A stretch of DNA of 64,000 bases from Pseudodesulfovibrio sp. S3 (GTDB taxonomy: Bacteria > Desulfobacterota > Desulfovibrionia > Desulfovibrionales > Desulfovibrionaceae). The notes under the pieces are model-generated. The model made no database searches. It had not been told where the DNA came from and saw nothing but the letters and a program-made list of their open reading frames with translations. Made by a program: the position numbers and the translations under genes. How positions within the stretch are numbered: the first letter of the stretch is position 1; the number at the start of each line of letters is the position of its first letter. Shown piece by piece: positions 8,145 to 18,740 of this stretch. Location: contig NZ_QTZO01000002.1 of NCBI RefSeq assembly GCF_004025585.1, positions 186,001 to 250,000 on the forward strand. The letters are read 5' to 3'.

Positions 8145-11100
8145 ATGGCCGACTCTACAACCCAAAATCTTCACATTTCCCTGCCCGGTGCTGGAAAGAC
8201 ACAAACCTACCAGCTCACGGCAGATACTCCGGTTCAGTTCGATTTCGATCTTGCTGAAGCCGTATTCACCGGTAACAACGGCAACCTCCAGATTGCCATC
8301 GAGGGTGGCGGAACCATCATTCTCGAGAACTATCAATCCCTTGCGGAAGCAGGCACCCTCCCGACATTCCAAATGATGGACGGCGAGCAGGTACCTGGCG
8401 ACGTCTACCTCTTTGCCTTTGCAGACGCCGAACAGACCGCCGAAGAAGTTGAAACTGCGGCCGACGGCGCTGCCGGCGGCTCGGGTGCCGGAGAATACAA
8501 CGACGACCCGGGCTCCCTTGGTGACGGCATCGACGCCCTGGGCGGCCAGGACGATGCCTATGACGGCCACTCCTTAGTCACCCTGAGCGGTATTCTGGGC
8601 AATGTGGCCCCGACGGCCAACGACGACTTTGCCGAAATCACCGAGCAAGGTGACCCCGATTTCATCATCGGACGCCATATTGTCTTTGTCGGCCCCGACC
8701 AGACCCCGGACGGGGATACCTCTGACGGGGATGCCGCCATGGGTGAGTTCTTCCCCCTGTCCACCGGCGGAGGCTTTTACATCTATAATCCCAATCCTCC
8801 CCAGACCGACGAAGTCATCGAGGGCAATGTCATCGACAATGACAACGACCCTGACGGCGACGACTCCCTGCTCAGGATGTTCACCATCGACCACATCGGC
8901 CAGGATCACAACGGCACGGACGCGCCCGGCGTCGAGGTCACTTCGGACGACACCGTCATCATGGGCAAGTACGGAATACTGGTCATCGACGCGGACGGCA
9001 CCTGGGATTACACCCTGAACCAGGAATGGGCCGATGAGCTCAACGAGGGCGAGACCTACGACGAAGTCTTCGAATACACCATAGTCGACGGACTGGGTGC
9101 AGAGAGCAACACCGCCACCCTGACCATCACGGTCAACGGTGCCAACGACATGCCCGTGGCCCACGACGACCTGAACGTCCAGGCCGTGGAAGTCGGCGAT
9201 TCCACCGATTATGACCTCGCGGCCAACGTGGACGATGCCGAACTCGGCGACGTCACAGTGCACAGCGACACCGATCACGACTATACCAGCAGCAATTACA
9301 CCACCGTTCACGGCAATGTCCTCTCGGGCGACGACTTTGGCGGCGCCACCGACTCCGATGTTGACAGCAACGATTCGCCCGACGGGCAATCCCTGTTCGT
9401 GGTGGGCGTTTACTCGGCAGCTACTCAGACCGTGGACTACGAACTGCCCACCGAGGGCAATGCCGACTTCATTCCGTCCGATGACCAGGCATACGACATC
9501 GCCACCATGGACCCCGACGCCACGGTCACAGTCAACGGCCAGTATGGCGTCCTGACCATCGAAGCCGACGGTGACTATACCTATACCTTGTATACTGCTG
9601 ATGACGGCGAAGCCTATGACGCCCTCAACGCCCTCAATTATGACAATCCCGGCACCGACTCCTTCTCCTACGGCATCATGGACGACTCCGGGGCCTTCAG
9701 CTACGCCAACCTCACCTTCACGGTGAACGGCGCCAACGATGCACCCATCGCCTTTGCAGACACCAACTCCGTGGTCGAATTCGGCATAAAGTTCGGGGAT
9801 GTCGACGACTACAGTGCCACGGTCTCCGGCAACGTCATCGCAGGCGACGCCAATGGCGGCGTGGCCGACACCGACGCGGACAACGCCGACATGTTCGTGG
9901 CCACGGTCTCTTCCCAAACCGATGAAAGCGGCAGCCTCTACACATCCGCAGGTGACCCGGCAAACCAAGATTCAGTTACCATCAACGGCGAGTACGGCAC
10001 CCTGACCATCCACGCCGACGGTTCATACGAATACACCCTTCAGAACGAATGGGACAATGTCCAGGCGCTCAACGAGGGAGACAACCCCACCGATGTTTTC
10101 ACCTACACCCTGACCAACAGTTATGCGGACGGCGTCTACAGCGAGCCCGTGACTCTGACCATCAATGTTATCGGTTCCAACGACAACCCCGTGGCCGCGG
10201 CCGACACCAACGCTTTGACTGAATCCGTAGATGACGAAACCGCATCCTTCGTTGAAGGCAACGTGCTGGCAGGCGACGACAATGGCGGCGCGGCCGATAC
10301 CGACGTGGACAACGTGCTTGCTGATTTCACCGTCACCGGTGTCGAACAGAACGGCACCGAAGCCACCCTGGACACCGAAGGTTACGACTTCGTCCTGCAG
10401 GGTCAGTTCGGCACTCTGTACATGAATGAAGACGGCACATACAAGTATGTGGAAGACCCTGCTGCGACCGACCACCTGAATTTCGACGACGAGCCGGTCA
10501 CCGATGTTTTCACCTACACCATGTCCGACAACGAGGGTGCGCACACCGGGTACTCATCCTCCACCCTGACCATCTCAATAAGCGGGGCCAATGACGCCCC
10601 GGTGGCCGAAAACGACTTCGGTGTGGCCAAGGAAGCTGGGTTCTTCACCGACGGCTCAGACGCCTCCGGCAACGTCATCGACGGCATCAATTTGCCCATC
10701 CTCGGCAATATCGGTGGCGACTCCGATGTGGACAGCGACACCCTGACCGTCACCCACGTTGTTTCCGATGACAACCCGGGCAGCCAAGACGATGTTTCCG
10801 AAACTGGTGAAACCTCCATTGCGGGCAAGTTCGGCACCCTGTACATCGAATCCGACGGTTCCTATCGTTATGAGCTGGACGACGATGCCGATCATGTCAA
10901 CGAGTTGAACGTTTGGGATGTGGAAGACGAAAGTTTTACCTACACCGTGACCGACGAGCACGGCGGCTCCTCTACGGCCACCCTGACCATTGCCATCAAC
11001 GGCTCCAACGATGCCCCTGCGGCTGGCGACGATGCCAACACCGCCGACGCCGTGACCGAACAGGGCGTCAATGAGCCCGGAGACGCCGTGGCCATGGGCA

Positions 11101-14100
11101 ACGTACTCGGCAACGACACCGACATCGACCACAATGACAACTCCCTGTTCGTCAAGTCCATCGCGGCCGGCGCCGAAGGTGAAACCACCAGCGGCGATGC
11201 CTCTGTCGGTTTCTTCGGCAGGACGATCGAAGGCCAGTACGGTTCCCTGCACATCAACAGGGACGGTTCTTACACCTATACCCTGAACAACAACGATCCC
11301 GACACTCAGGCCCTGGCCGAAGGCCAGGTCGTCCACGACGAATTCAGCTACACCGTCAGTGACCCGGGCTTTTTCGGTCTCGGCAAGGCCACCGACACGG
11401 CAACCCTGTCCATCGAAATCACCGGCGCCAACGATGCAGCCATCATCACCGGTGACGACTCCGGTGCCGTAACCGAAGATGTGGATGTCACTGCAGCGGG
11501 ACTGCTGACCGACAGCGGCCAGATCTTCGCCTCGGACGTGGATAACCCGGACAACCTGTTCCAGGAAATCACCACCACCGACGACCAGGGCGGCACCTTC
11601 CACATGGGCACCGACGGCCAGTGGACCTACGAGATCAGCAATGACAGCGTACAGCATCTGGGCGAGGTCGACGGGGTGAACGACGGTTTCACCAAGGACT
11701 TCACCGTCAAGTCCGTGGACGGCACCGAACACACCGTCACCGTGACAGTATCCGGCGATAACGACGCCCCTCTGGGTGCGGACTTCACTGTTCAGGGCAA
11801 CAACTTCGGCGAGCCCATCGGTATCGACTTCGACGTGGCCCCCATTACCGACGTTGAAGACGACTTCTCCGCCGGCGATACTCTCGACACCGGAGTACTC
11901 ATCGACAGCCTGCCCGAGCATGGCACCTTGTACTACAACGGCGAAGAAGTTGAAGCCAGCGACCTCGGCGTCACCCGGTATGATGACCTCGACAACTTCA
12001 CCTATGTCGGTGACGCCCCCGAAAACCAGGGCGTACTGCTCGGCTCACGCGAAGCAGGCGATGCAGGACTGGACACCTGGGGTGAGGCCGACGGCAATGC
12101 CACCCGTATCCTCCATTTCGACTCCGACGGTGACGGCGCCTCTGATGTAACCATCACAACGACCATCAACAGCGGCAGCCTCAAGGTTTTCGCCGACCAA
12201 CAGAACCACATCGACCACGGCCTGGCCAACGCAAGCCACAACGGCCTTGATTCCGGCGAGACCCTGACCATCAACTTCGACGGCAAGGACGTTTCCTACG
12301 CCGACATCGGTTTTGGTGGCCTGGGCAGTTACTTCAACGATGGATCCAAGCAGGACGCAGAGGCCACCTGGGCCGTATACAACGACGGCGAACTGATCGC
12401 CTCCGGCACGGTCAACAACTCGGTCATGACATGGACCAATGCGATAACCGGCGAGTCCGGGACCATTACCGGCGGCGACGGTGACACCTTCCAGTCCCTG
12501 GTCCTCGACCAGACCATTCTGGGCGGCGAGTCCTTTGACCAGGCCGTCTTTGGCACCACCGAAGACGACAGCAAGGACTGGAACGCCAATTGGGAACTGC
12601 AATATGTGGACGTCGAATTCGCCCAGACCGACTCCTTCACCTACCGGCCCATCGACAGCGAAGGCCTGGTCAACGAAGGTGATCCTTACGTGGTCACCGT
12701 GGACGTCCTGCCCGGAGCTTACAATGAAGATCCGACCGCAGTGGCCGATGTGAATTCCGTTTACGAACCGAACACCGACGGCCTTGACTCCTCGGTTTCC
12801 GCCAATGTGCTCGTCAACGATATCGACCCGGACAACACCCCGAGCGAGATGTCCGTGACCAAGGTCATATACGACGGTGTCGAATACGACCTCACCGCCA
12901 CCGGTCAGGCCAACTTCAACACCGCGTACGGCACCATGGAGTTCAACTCCGATGGCAGCTACACCTTCACGGCAACCAACGAGGCCCTGGTCGAAGGGTA
13001 CAACCCGACGGAATCCATCGCCTACACCATGACCGATGCCGGCGGCCTGACCAGTTCCTCAACCCTGACTATCACAGTGAACGGGCTGAACGACGCGCCT
13101 GTGGCCGTGGACGACATCCTGACCAACGCGACCGAAGACAGCGGCGTCGTCTCCATCGGCACCGTGGCCACCGGCGACAGCGATATCGACACCATCCTGA
13201 CCGATGATACCCTGACCTACTCCCTGGTCACCGACGATCCGGCACACCCGACTCCCCTGGGCGTCAGCGTTGCAGCCGACGGCTCCGTCACAGTCAACAC
13301 CGACCTCTACCAGTACCTCGGCGAAGGCGAGACCGAAACGGTCACCTTCACGTATCAGGTCTCCGACAACCATGGCGGTACCGATACGGCCACGGCCCAG
13401 TTCACGGTCACGGGTGACAATGACAACCCGACTCTGGATCTGTCCGGCGGCTATCTCACATACGAAGGCAAGTCAGCAGGATACAACAACATCCTTTGCT
13501 CTTACGAAATAATCGATGGCAAGCCGGTCAATCCCCTGATCATCGCGGTCTTCGAAGGCGGCGATGCAGTTGACGAACAGATCGGCGACATCATCGCCAC
13601 CTACCCTGACGGCGAAGCTCCGCACTACTTCCTGGTTCCCAATGTCGCCAGCAGCGTCACGGATGCCAGCGAAATCGAACTGGTCTGGGTCCCGGGCGAT
13701 GCTGATGCAGGCACCTCTGGAGAATGGAATGTCACTGTCGACGGCTCGTTAAAGGATGCCCGTTTCGACGACATGAACCTCAATCCCAACGATTCCGAAG
13801 CCTCCTTCGGCGGCGATCCCTACCACGACTTTGAAGTGGAGGCCGACGACCAGCTCGTGGACGGCTACAAGACTCCTGGCGACGACGACGACTTCAACGA
13901 TATCCTTGCAAAGGAACACGACGGCGCCCCCGGCCCGGACAATGGACCGGTCATCTTCACCGAAGGCGACGGCCCGGTGCATGTCACCGGAGCTGTGGAC
14001 ATCTCGGACATCGACTCCGACAACATGTCCATGGTCACGATCACCTATACGCCTCAGGAAGGCGATGTCCTCAACATCGACACCACCGGCTTCACCTCTT

Positions 14101-17100
14101 CCGGTCCTGTCACTGACCCGGACACTGGCATCGTCACCTGGACCATCTCCGGCGACGCCCCCAAGGCTGACTACGAAGCCCTGCTCCAGACCATGACGTT
14201 CCAGAACGACTTGGATAATCCGGTCGGCGACGATCCGACGACAGGCGACATCGAAAACCTGCGCACATTCACCATCCAGGTGTTCGACGACGAGGGTGCT
14301 GAAAGCAACACCGCTGTTGCTTCTGTCCAGGTAATCCCGGTCAACGACCGCCCGGTGGCAACGGACAATGCCGATACCATTGATGAAGAAGGCACTTCCT
14401 CCGGCAACGTGCTCACCGACAACGACGGCTTCGGCGTCGACTCAGACGTGGACGGCGATTCCCTCACCGTGACCGAGTTCACCGTGAACGGCAGCACCTA
14501 CGACGCAGGCCAGACCGCCACCATCACCGGTGTCGGCACCCTGACCATCGGAACCGACGGCGAATACACCTTCCAGCCAGTGGAAAACTACAACGGCACC
14601 GTGCCCACCGCCACCTACACCGTCTCCGACGGCAACCTGACCGACACGGCCGATCTCAAGATCACCGTGGCCCCGGTCAACGATGCGCCCGATGCAGTCG
14701 ACGACGGTTCTGTCCCGGTACCCATCGAGGTGGGCGAGGATGCGCAGAACTTTGCCATCAACGTACTCGGCAACGACACCGATCCCGACCTTCCGAACGA
14801 CACCCTCGAGGTGGTCAGCGTGGGCACGGCCGCACATGGCACCGTGACCATCGGCGCCAACGGACAGGTTCTCTACACACCGGACGCCAACTACAACGGC
14901 GAGGATTCCTTCACCTACACCATCGAAGATGCAGCGGGTGCCTCGGATACCGCCACCGTCTACGTCAACGTGACCCCGGTCAACGACCCGCCGGTCGCAG
15001 TGGATGACACCGGCCATGCAGATGGTACCGGCACGCCTGTGGGCGGAGACGTTCCCACCTCCGATTACCATTTGGTGGCGGAAGCCTCCTATGATGACGG
15101 GCAAACCTTCACCACAAACGGCGCTTCGGTCAGCTTCTGGGGCCAGAACATCGGCGTCCGGTCCGGCAATGATGGAAACGGCAATGACAAGAATATCGAA
15201 AACAACGGCTCCATCGAACGTCTGCTCATCGTCTTTGATGACCCGCAGACCTCTGTTGACCTGAAGCTCACCGCTGACGGCAATCTCGAAGAAACCGTCC
15301 TGGCGTGGGATGAAAACGGCAACCCGATCACCGATCTCAGCGTGACCGAAGCAAACGACATCATCACGGTCACCAGCCCGACAACGACCATCGGTACTGT
15401 CGTGCTCATGGCTGACGACGGAGAGTCGGTGGCACTGAAGGAAGTCGTTTCCAGTTCTCCCGCCCCAACCGGCGATGTCGACAACGTCATCCCCGTCATT
15501 GAAGGCAATGTACTTGCCAACGACTACGACGCGGAAGACACCGACTACCCCGAAACCGACGATCCGACCACTTCGACCCTGGAAGGTTCCACCGAATTGA
15601 CAGTCACCGGTATTGCCGCAGGCGATCTGGACGACCAGCTTGGCGCAGAACTCACCCAGGATAACGACGAAGGTTCCATCATGGACGGCTTCGACGGTCA
15701 TATCGGCAACACCTTCACCCCCGCGGGTGAAAGCGTGCAGGGCCAGTTCGGCGTGCTCGAAATCGGTGCAGACGGCGAATACACATACACCCCCAATGAC
15801 GGGATCGCACCCGGCGACTACGCAGAGACCTTCACCTACCAGGTGAGCGACACGGACGGCGCCGTGGACTACGGCACCATCAACGTCTCGGTTACCGTGC
15901 CGGTGCTGAACACAGCTCCGACGGCCATCGACGACCTCTACGACACCACCACCGGTTACAATGTCGTGACCGAAGACGGTGGATCCGCCATTGTCGGTTC
16001 CGCGCCCAACTACCTTGTGGTCCTGGATACCTCCGGCTCCATGGACGAACCGAATGTCGCGGGCGGTACCGAAACCCGCCTTGACGTCGCCAAGGCCGCA
16101 CTTGTGGAGATGATGGAGACATTGCAGGCGCAGGTTAACGAGACCGGCGTTTCCGTCACGGTCGGTATTGTCGACTTCGACTACCACCACGACGGCACGA
16201 ATGCTTACACCAACACCTTCACGCTGACGCGCAACACCGATTTGAACGACCTGTCCAATGACGCCATTGATTACATCAACAACCCCTCCAATCTCATCGC
16301 CAGTGGCGGCACGGACTACAACGACGCCTTCTCCGCGGCTAACGCCTGGGTGGCCAATGAAGGCGCCAACGGCAATTCGAACGAAGTCATCTTCATCTCG
16401 GACGGCGACCCTCACTACTACTATCACCACTGGCTTTTTGGAGTTCAGCAGGGCGACTTCGCGCCAGGCGAGGACAACTATGGTACTGAACTGACGGCCT
16501 TGCAGAACAATGCGAATGTGACGGCTGTTGGCATAGCCATGAGCGGTTCTGCCGAAGACAGGATGGATGCCATTGACGAATCCAGCGACGGCGCCATCTT
16601 CCTGACCAGTGCCACCGGCCTCAATGATGTGCTCACCGACGTCGTGGCAAGCACCATGCCCACCCCGATGACCACTGCATCCGGCAATGTGATCGACGGC
16701 CATGACGACAGCCTTGGGCAGACCGTTGGCGAAGATATTGACGACGACGGCGACACCATCAGCGTCATCTCGGTCGGACGGGGTCAGGAAGGCAGCGAAA
16801 CCGATGTCATCCTGCTGACCGATACCGTCAACGACGATGCCGACACCGCGACCATGGTCGGCCAATTCGGCACGCTGACCATCAACGCGGACGGCTCCTA
16901 CGAGTACACCCCGGACCAGCCTGCTTCCGATGCACTGTCGGAAGGCCAGACCGGTCGGGACTTCTTCACCTACACCATCTCCGACGGCAACGGCGGAACG
17001 GATACCGCGACTGTCAGCTTCCTGATCCATGGCGCCAACGATGCCCCGGTGGCTGTCGACGACCTGGGTCATGGCGTGTTCGTCACCGACACGCTCCAAA

Positions 17101-18653
17101 CCGTAGAGACCTATGGCTGGTCCACGGAGTTGGCATCCCACATCAACTTCAATGACACTTCCGGCAATGACAAGTGGACAAAGGTTGACGACCGATTGGG
17201 ACTTAGGGTCAGCGCCTCCACTGAAGACGGCCACAATGCTTCCGTCGAACAAACGTGGAATGGCATCGGCGTCAACACCAAGAACACCTTCGACAGCGGC
17301 CAGATAGCTTCTACCAACTCACACGGCAAGGAAACGCTGACTCTCGACTTCGGCAACCACACCAACAACAGCGACCATGAAATGCCGCTCGGCGTGAAGA
17401 TCATGCTCGGCGAAGTCAGCGGTTTTGGTGAACAGGTCATCCTCACTGTCACCGACAGCGAAGGCAACACCACAACCGTCACCGGCACCAACGGCATGAG
17501 CCACATCAGCAACGGGATCACTATCTCCAACTACGGCGCAGCCAACGAGTGGTTCGTGACCGGCGCGCAGGGAGATACTGACGGCAACGGCCAGGTGCTC
17601 ATCGACACCATCTCCATAACGGCTGGCAACAATGCTTCGTTCACGCTCTATGCGATGGAAGTGACCAATGCCAGTGACTGGGTCGTGACCGGTTCCACCA
17701 CCACTGGTACACAAACCGCAGCCCAGGTGTCCGGCTACGTACTCGGCAACGACTTCGATGCCGAGAATGATGCCATGACCGCGGCGATTGTCGGCTCCGG
17801 TGTCGGACTCTGGGGAACGCTGACCATGGCCGCCGACGGTGCCTGGACCTATGACCCCAATGAAACGGCCATCTTCGACGACAACAACGGTCTCAACGGT
17901 CCGGCCGTGGAGCAGTTCACCTACCAGGTGACCGACGCGCATGGCCTCACCGACACGGCCACCCTGTACGTCCCGCTGCACTACAACACCACCGCGACCA
18001 CCGACGGCACCTCAGGCGACGACGTTGTCTACGGAACCAGCGGAGACGACATTATCTCCGGACTGGAAGGCAACGACTTCCTGTACGGCGAAGCCGGCAA
18101 CGATCACATCGACGGCGGTCTCGGACATGACTACATCAGCGGCGGAGACGGCAACGATGTCCTGAACGGCGGCGACGGCAATGACATGCTCTTCGGCGGA
18201 AACGGCAACGACACCATCTGGGGCGGGGCCGGGGATGACATCATCTCCGCCGGAAGCGGCGACGACAGCGTCTACATCAGCTCCGGACACGACACCGTCA
18301 CCCTGGGCGCAGGTGCAGATACGATCCATATCGATCCCAGCTACCTCACCTCCGGCGATGGCGGCGGCCACATGACGGTCACCGACTTCAACGCACACGG
18401 AGGCGACCTGCTTGACCTGAGCAGCCTGACCTCCATCAACGGTGCCACCGCGGCGATCACCTCCTCCAGTGGCAGCGAGAACCTCGTGCTGACGATCAAT
18501 AACGTCAATGGCGATGGCGACGGCATCACCATCACCCTTGAGGGCGTGATGTCTGCGGCCCATACCACCGACATCAGCCAGACCGTGGATATCAGCCACG
18601 ATGACGTGAATACCCTGATCCAGCACATCATCGATTCGCCCGACAGCTACTAA
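8145..18653 (+). CDS. Giant RTX/VCBS-repeat adhesin with vWFA domain (type I secreted)
   Basis: A 3502-residue, very acidic protein without Sec signal peptide. Residues 1-95 form an N-terminal module nearly identical to that of the second adhesin, followed by an Ala/Gly-rich linker (AADGAAGGSG, about 105-114), the expected zone for LapG-type cleavage and for retention in the TolC pore. About 14 VCBS/cadherin-like repeats follow, each closing with NGANDAPVA-like motifs. Interruptions are a DUF4114-like domain (about 1780-1930, DDFNDI motif), beta-sandwich inserts (about 2305-2435 and 2980-3185) and a von Willebrand A domain (about 2618-2836, MIDAS motif DTSGS). Ten calcium-binding RTX nonapeptides (about 3288-3377) precede the C-terminal type I secretion signal (about 3378-3502, ending LIQHIIDSPDSY). 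It is most likely the main surface adhesin of biofilm formation. Confidence 0.93.
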   Translation: MADSTTQNLHISLPGAGKTQTYQLTADTPVQFDFDLAEAVFTGNNGNLQIAIEGGGTIILENYQSLAEAGTLPTFQMMDGEQVPGDVYLFAFADAEQTAEEVETAADGAAGGSGAGEYNDDPGSLGDGIDALGGQDDAYDGHSLVTLSGILGNVAPTANDDFAEITEQGDPDFIIGRHIVFVGPDQTPDGDTSDGDAAMGEFFPLSTGGGFYIYNPNPPQTDEVIEGNVIDNDNDPDGDDSLLRMFTIDHIGQDHNGTDAPGVEVTSDDTVIMGKYGILVIDADGTWDYTLNQEWADELNEGETYDEVFEYTIVDGLGAESNTATLTITVNGANDMPVAHDDLNVQAVEVGDSTDYDLAANVDDAELGDVTVHSDTDHDYTSSNYTTVHGNVLSGDDFGGATDSDVDSNDSPDGQSLFVVGVYSAATQTVDYELPTEGNADFIPSDDQAYDIATMDPDATVTVNGQYGVLTIEADGDYTYTLYTADDGEAYDALNALNYDNPGTDSFSYGIMDDSGAFSYANLTFTVNGANDAPIAFADTNSVVEFGIKFGDVDDYSATVSGNVIAGDANGGVADTDADNADMFVATVSSQTDESGSLYTSAGDPANQDSVTINGEYGTLTIHADGSYEYTLQNEWDNVQALNEGDNPTDVFTYTLTNSYADGVYSEPVTLTINVIGSNDNPVAAADTNALTESVDDETASFVEGNVLAGDDNGGAADTDVDNVLADFTVTGVEQNGTEATLDTEGYDFVLQGQFGTLYMNEDGTYKYVEDPAATDHLNFDDEPVTDVFTYTMSDNEGAHTGYSSSTLTISISGANDAPVAENDFGVAKEAGFFTDGSDASGNVIDGINLPILGNIGGDSDVDSDTLTVTHVVSDDNPGSQDDVSETGETSIAGKFGTLYIESDGSYRYELDDDADHVNELNVWDVEDESFTYTVTDEHGGSSTATLTIAINGSNDAPAAGDDANTADAVTEQGVNEPGDAVAMGNVLGNDTDIDHNDNSLFVKSIAAGAEGETTSGDASVGFFGRTIEGQYGSLHINRDGSYTYTLNNNDPDTQALAEGQVVHDEFSYTVSDPGFFGLGKATDTATLSIEITGANDAAIITGDDSGAVTEDVDVTAAGLLTDSGQIFASDVDNPDNLFQEITTTDDQGGTFHMGTDGQWTYEISNDSVQHLGEVDGVNDGFTKDFTVKSVDGTEHTVTVTVSGDNDAPLGADFTVQGNNFGEPIGIDFDVAPITDVEDDFSAGDTLDTGVLIDSLPEHGTLYYNGEEVEASDLGVTRYDDLDNFTYVGDAPENQGVLLGSREAGDAGLDTWGEADGNATRILHFDSDGDGASDVTITTTINSGSLKVFADQQNHIDHGLANASHNGLDSGETLTINFDGKDVSYADIGFGGLGSYFNDGSKQDAEATWAVYNDGELIASGTVNNSVMTWTNAITGESGTITGGDGDTFQSLVLDQTILGGESFDQAVFGTTEDDSKDWNANWELQYVDVEFAQTDSFTYRPIDSEGLVNEGDPYVVTVDVLPGAYNEDPTAVADVNSVYEPNTDGLDSSVSANVLVNDIDPDNTPSEMSVTKVIYDGVEYDLTATGQANFNTAYGTMEFNSDGSYTFTATNEALVEGYNPTESIAYTMTDAGGLTSSSTLTITVNGLNDAPVAVDDILTNATEDSGVVSIGTVATGDSDIDTILTDDTLTYSLVTDDPAHPTPLGVSVAADGSVTVNTDLYQYLGEGETETVTFTYQVSDNHGGTDTATAQFTVTGDNDNPTLDLSGGYLTYEGKSAGYNNILCSYEIIDGKPVNPLIIAVFEGGDAVDEQIGDIIATYPDGEAPHYFLVPNVASSVTDASEIELVWVPGDADAGTSGEWNVTVDGSLKDARFDDMNLNPNDSEASFGGDPYHDFEVEADDQLVDGYKTPGDDDDFNDILAKEHDGAPGPDNGPVIFTEGDGPVHVTGAVDISDIDSDNMSMVTITYTPQEGDVLNIDTTGFTSSGPVTDPDTGIVTWTISGDAPKADYEALLQTMTFQNDLDNPVGDDPTTGDIENLRTFTIQVFDDEGAESNTAVASVQVIPVNDRPVATDNADTIDEEGTSSGNVLTDNDGFGVDSDVDGDSLTVTEFTVNGSTYDAGQTATITGVGTLTIGTDGEYTFQPVENYNGTVPTATYTVSDGNLTDTADLKITVAPVNDAPDAVDDGSVPVPIEVGEDAQNFAINVLGNDTDPDLPNDTLEVVSVGTAAHGTVTIGANGQVLYTPDANYNGEDSFTYTIEDAAGASDTATVYVNVTPVNDPPVAVDDTGHADGTGTPVGGDVPTSDYHLVAEASYDDGQTFTTNGASVSFWGQNIGVRSGNDGNGNDKNIENNGSIERLLIVFDDPQTSVDLKLTADGNLEETVLAWDENGNPITDLSVTEANDIITVTSPTTTIGTVVLMADDGESVALKEVVSSSPAPTGDVDNVIPVIEGNVLANDYDAEDTDYPETDDPTTSTLEGSTELTVTGIAAGDLDDQLGAELTQDNDEGSIMDGFDGHIGNTFTPAGESVQGQFGVLEIGADGEYTYTPNDGIAPGDYAETFTYQVSDTDGAVDYGTINVSVTVPVLNTAPTAIDDLYDTTTGYNVVTEDGGSAIVGSAPNYLVVLDTSGSMDEPNVAGGTETRLDVAKAALVEMMETLQAQVNETGVSVTVGIVDFDYHHDGTNAYTNTFTLTRNTDLNDLSNDAIDYINNPSNLIASGGTDYNDAFSAANAWVANEGANGNSNEVIFISDGDPHYYYHHWLFGVQQGDFAPGEDNYGTELTALQNNANVTAVGIAMSGSAEDRMDAIDESSDGAIFLTSATGLNDVLTDVVASTMPTPMTTASGNVIDGHDDSLGQTVGEDIDDDGDTISVISVGRGQEGSETDVILLTDTVNDDADTATMVGQFGTLTINADGSYEYTPDQPASDALSEGQTGRDFFTYTISDGNGGTDTATVSFLIHGANDAPVAVDDLGHGVFVTDTLQTVETYGWSTELASHINFNDTSGNDKWTKVDDRLGLRVSASTEDGHNASVEQTWNGIGVNTKNTFDSGQIASTNSHGKETLTLDFGNHTNNSDHEMPLGVKIMLGEVSGFGEQVILTVTDSEGNTTTVTGTNGMSHISNGITISNYGAANEWFVTGAQGDTDGNGQVLIDTISITAGNNASFTLYAMEVTNASDWVVTGSTTTGTQTAAQVSGYVLGNDFDAENDAMTAAIVGSGVGLWGTLTMAADGAWTYDPNETAIFDDNNGLNGPAVEQFTYQVTDAHGLTDTATLYVPLHYNTTATTDGTSGDDVVYGTSGDDIISGLEGNDFLYGEAGNDHIDGGLGHDYISGGDGNDVLNGGDGNDMLFGGNGNDTIWGGAGDDIISAGSGDDSVYISSGHDTVTLGAGADTIHIDPSYLTSGDGGGHMTVTDFNAHGGDLLDLSSLTSINGATAAITSSSGSENLVLTINNVNGDGDGITITLEGVMSAAHTTDISQTVDISHDDVNTLIQHIIDSPDSY

Positions 18654-18665
18654 CGCAACCACTAC

Positions 18666-18698
18666 CCCCAGACCCGGCCGACCGGGCCGGGTCTGGGG
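18666..18698 (+). terminator. GC-rich hairpin without U tract after adhesin 1
   Basis: A perfect 14-bp stem (CCCCAGACCCGGCC / GGCCGGGTCTGGGG) with a 5-nt loop, followed by TAAATT rather than a U run. It sits between adhesin 1 and the 261-aa gene, which has no obvious promoter of its own. It may therefore be a partial terminator or a 3' mRNA stabiliser allowing readthrough. Confidence 0.55.
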
Positions 18699-18740
18699 TA
18701 AATTCCTACTGAGACTATTCTCCTTGCCACGGAGACCGAC

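Noticed and set aside
14442-17252. Very long open frame antisense to adhesin 1 (936 codons), with several others opposite both adhesins
   Set aside because: These are frame shadows of GC-rich, Asp/Gly/Thr-rich repeats. They lack ribosome-binding sites and known domains, and the plus strand has clear VCBS and RTX motifs.
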